From the NCBI GenBank assembly GCA_937906285.1, contig CALCWL010000001.1, positions 1 to 5,839 on the forward strand: a DNA stretch of 5,839 bases, in the 5' to 3' direction. Made by a program: the position numbers and the translations under genes. Under the pieces are notes generated by a model. It was not told where the DNA came from. It made no database searches and saw only the letters and a list, made by a program, of their open reading frames with translations. This document shows positions 4,396 through 5,839 of the stretch, piece by piece. Positions within the stretch are counted from its first letter, which is position 1, and each line of letters opens with the position of its first letter. This DNA is from an uncultured Rhodanobacter sp. Lineage in GTDB: Bacteria > Pseudomonadota > Gammaproteobacteria > Xanthomonadales > Rhodanobacteraceae.

Positions 4396-5839
4396 ACGCG
4401 GGCACCCTGCCGTCCAGGGTCGGCCGCTACCGCGTCGAGGGCGTGCTCGGCGAAGGTGCGATGGCGGTGGTCTATGCCGGTTTCGATCCGGAGATCCAGC
4501 GCAAGGTGGCAATCAAGTGCCTGCACCAGGAGGTCGCCGCCGATCCCGCCTACCGGCGCCGGTTCCTGGTCGAGGCGCGCGCCGCCGGCCACCTGACCCA
4601 CCCGCACATTGTCACCATCTTCGACGTCGGCGAGACCGACGATGGCCGCTCGTACATCGCGATGGAGCGCCTGCCGGGCGAGACGCTGGCCGGCAAGGTC
4701 AGCCGCGAGGGATTCCCGCCGCTGCCGGCGATCATCGACCTGATCGGCCAGCTCGCCGCCGCGCTCGACTACGCGCATGCGCGCGGCGTGCTGCACCACG
4801 ACATCAAGCCCGAGAACATCATGCTGCTCGACGGCTGGAGCTACGCCAAGATCAGCGATTTCGGCATCGCCGAACGCCGCGCCTCGCCCCGCGACACACC
4901 GCGGCGAGCGAAGGAAGTCGGCGGCACGCCGGCCTACATGGCGCCGGAGCGCCTGCGCGGTGAACGCAGCGATGCGCGCAGCGACCTGTTCTCGCTGGGC
5001 GTGGTGCTGTACTGGCTGCTCACCGGCAGGCTGCCGTGGCCCGAGCCGGGCAACGTGCAGCAGCTGATGCGCAAGCGCCTGCGCTCGCCGCAGCCGCCGA
5101 TCCGTCCGCGCGACCCGTCCACGCCGTCGATGCTGATCAGCATCGCGCGCACGCTGCTGGCGAGCGCGGCCGAGTCGCGCTACCAGCGCGGCGCGGAAGT
5201 CATCGACGACCTGCGCCTGGCGGCGCGCGAATACGAACGCGAACGCGAGAAGCCGCTGGCCAAGCGCATCATTTCGCTGCGGCTGCGCTGGGCCAGCAGC
5301 CTCGGCGCGATCCTGAGCCTGGTGCTGGTGCTGGGACTGGCCGCGATCTATGCCAAGCAGCATGCCGCGGTGACCGGCCTGGCGCTGGATTTCGGCAGTT
5401 CGATGGGGCGCATGATCGCCGGCGAATCGGCCGAGAACCTGCTGCTCGGCGACCACGCCGCCACCCGCGCGCTGGTTACCGATGTCTCGCGCAACCGGCA
5501 GATCCACTACCTGGCGATCGCCGACCGCAGCGGCGAAGTCATCGCCAGCACGCAGCAGGCCGAGGTCGGCCGCAAGCTGCCCGCTGCGGAGCGGCAAGGC
5601 GACATGCTGCTGTTCGAGGTGCCGATCCAGTACCAGACCAAGACCATCGGCAGCCTGCGCCTGGGCATCAGCAATGCGGGACTGCGCGCGGCACAGAAGA
5701 CCACGCTGTGGGTGATCGCGCTGGTGCTGGCGCTGACCCTGGCTGCCGTGGTCGGCGCGGCATACTGGTTGTTCCGCCGCCCGCTGATGATGCTGGGCCT
5801 GCTCGGCGACGCCCTGCTGCGCGTGGCCCGCGGCGACTT
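4392..5839 (+). CDS. Transmembrane Ser/Thr protein kinase with periplasmic sensor and HAMP domain (3' end outside window)
   Basis: The frame is open from a GTG at 4392 to the window edge (482 codons, no stop). Residues ~13-278 are a eukaryotic-like kinase: loop GEGAMAVVY (20-28), AIK with ATP-binding Lys42, Glu61 as likely helix-C partner, HHDIKPEN (135-142) with catalytic Asp137, DFG (156-158), MAPE (183-186), Asp198 and Arg263. A charged linker (279-299) leads to transmembrane helix 1 (300-321), about 117 periplasmic residues (322-438) and transmembrane helix 2 (439-461). The sequence from RRPLMML to ARGD (462-482) has the Pro and final Gly-Asp of a HAMP first helix. The periplasmic part (YLAIADRSGEVIAST, then EVPIQY and IGSLRLGIS) looks like a PAS/Cache-type ligand-sensing fold. 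The start overlaps the FHA gene stop by 4 nt; in-frame GTGs at 4374 and 4377 are alternatives. The first ATG (4461) is inside the ATP loop and too late. Oddities are His in place of Arg before the catalytic Asp and Ala for the third loop Gly. Confidence 0.92.
   Translation, partial: MNAGTLPSRVGRYRVEGVLGEGAMAVVYAGFDPEIQRKVAIKCLHQEVAADPAYRRRFLVEARAAGHLTHPHIVTIFDVGETDDGRSYIAMERLPGETLAGKVSREGFPPLPAIIDLIGQLAAALDYAHARGVLHHDIKPENIMLLDGWSYAKISDFGIAERRASPRDTPRRAKEVGGTPAYMAPERLRGERSDARSDLFSLGVVLYWLLTGRLPWPEPGNVQQLMRKRLRSPQPPIRPRDPSTPSMLISIARTLLASAAESRYQRGAEVIDDLRLAAREYEREREKPLAKRIISLRLRWASSLGAILSLVLVLGLAAIYAKQHAAVTGLALDFGSSMGRMIAGESAENLLLGDHAATRALVTDVSRNRQIHYLAIADRSGEVIASTQQAEVGRKLPAAERQGDMLLFEVPIQYQTKTIGSLRLGISNAGLRAAQKTTLWVIALVLALTLAAVVGAAYWLFRRPLMMLGLLGDALLRVARGD

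Noticed and set aside
3825..5597. 590-codon minus-strand frame opposite the FHA and kinase genes
   Set aside because: Low-complexity, Arg/Ala/Gln/Asp-rich composition, and it spans two real genes and their promoter. It is a shadow of the plus-strand codon bias.
3862..5839. Type VI secretion regulatory module (PpkA/Fha-like)
   Set aside because: FHA plus kinase is suggestive, but no Tss/Tag gene is visible and the sensor-HAMP layout is not the usual PpkA form. It cannot be supported from this window.

Overview
The window is a stretch of GC-rich bacterial chromosome, densely coded and apparently without mobile elements. Several features point to a gammaproteobacterium of the Xanthomonadales (Lysobacterales), most likely near Rhodanobacter/Dyella/Luteibacter. 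These are the strong G/C bias at third codon positions, a DUF2069-like protein tail, a short single-domain asparaginase, -10 boxes of the TAnnnT type without clear -35 boxes, and a long intergenic palindrome like the REP-type repeats of this group. The taxonomic call is made by eye from protein and repeat style; no 16S or other marker is present.

Layout, left to right. (1) 1-141, plus strand: the last 46 residues of a membrane protein that looks like DUF2069. (2) 145-840 and 840-1295, minus strand: two GNAT-fold acetyltransferases in one transcription unit. The upstream stop and downstream start overlap as TAATG, and the second gene converges on the DUF2069 gene with only 3 bp between the stops. 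(3) 1296-1392: a 97-bp divergent promoter region. (4) 1393-3033, plus: a 546-residue AidB-like acyl-CoA dehydrogenase. (5) 3034-3246: an intergenic region with a REP-like inverted repeat and a promoter. (6) 3247-3741, plus: a 164-residue protein made only of the N-terminal asparaginase domain. (7) 3742-3861: an intergenic region with a possible hairpin and a promoter. (8) 3862-4395 and 4392 to the window end, plus: a two-gene signalling operon. It encodes an FHA-domain protein with a C-terminal membrane anchor, then a large Ser/Thr protein kinase that overlaps it by 4 nt (GTGA) and runs off the edge of the window.

The most interesting part is the FHA/kinase pair. The kinase has a cytosolic N-terminal catalytic domain, a transmembrane helix, a periplasmic sensor-like region of about 117 residues, a second transmembrane helix and the start of a HAMP domain. 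This is a chemoreceptor-style input module attached to a eukaryotic-like kinase, encoded with a membrane-tethered phosphothreonine-binding partner. The HAMP lies on the far side of the sensor from the kinase, so there is probably a further domain beyond the window. The other genes look like ordinary chromosomal metabolism or maintenance genes and show no evident functional link to one another.
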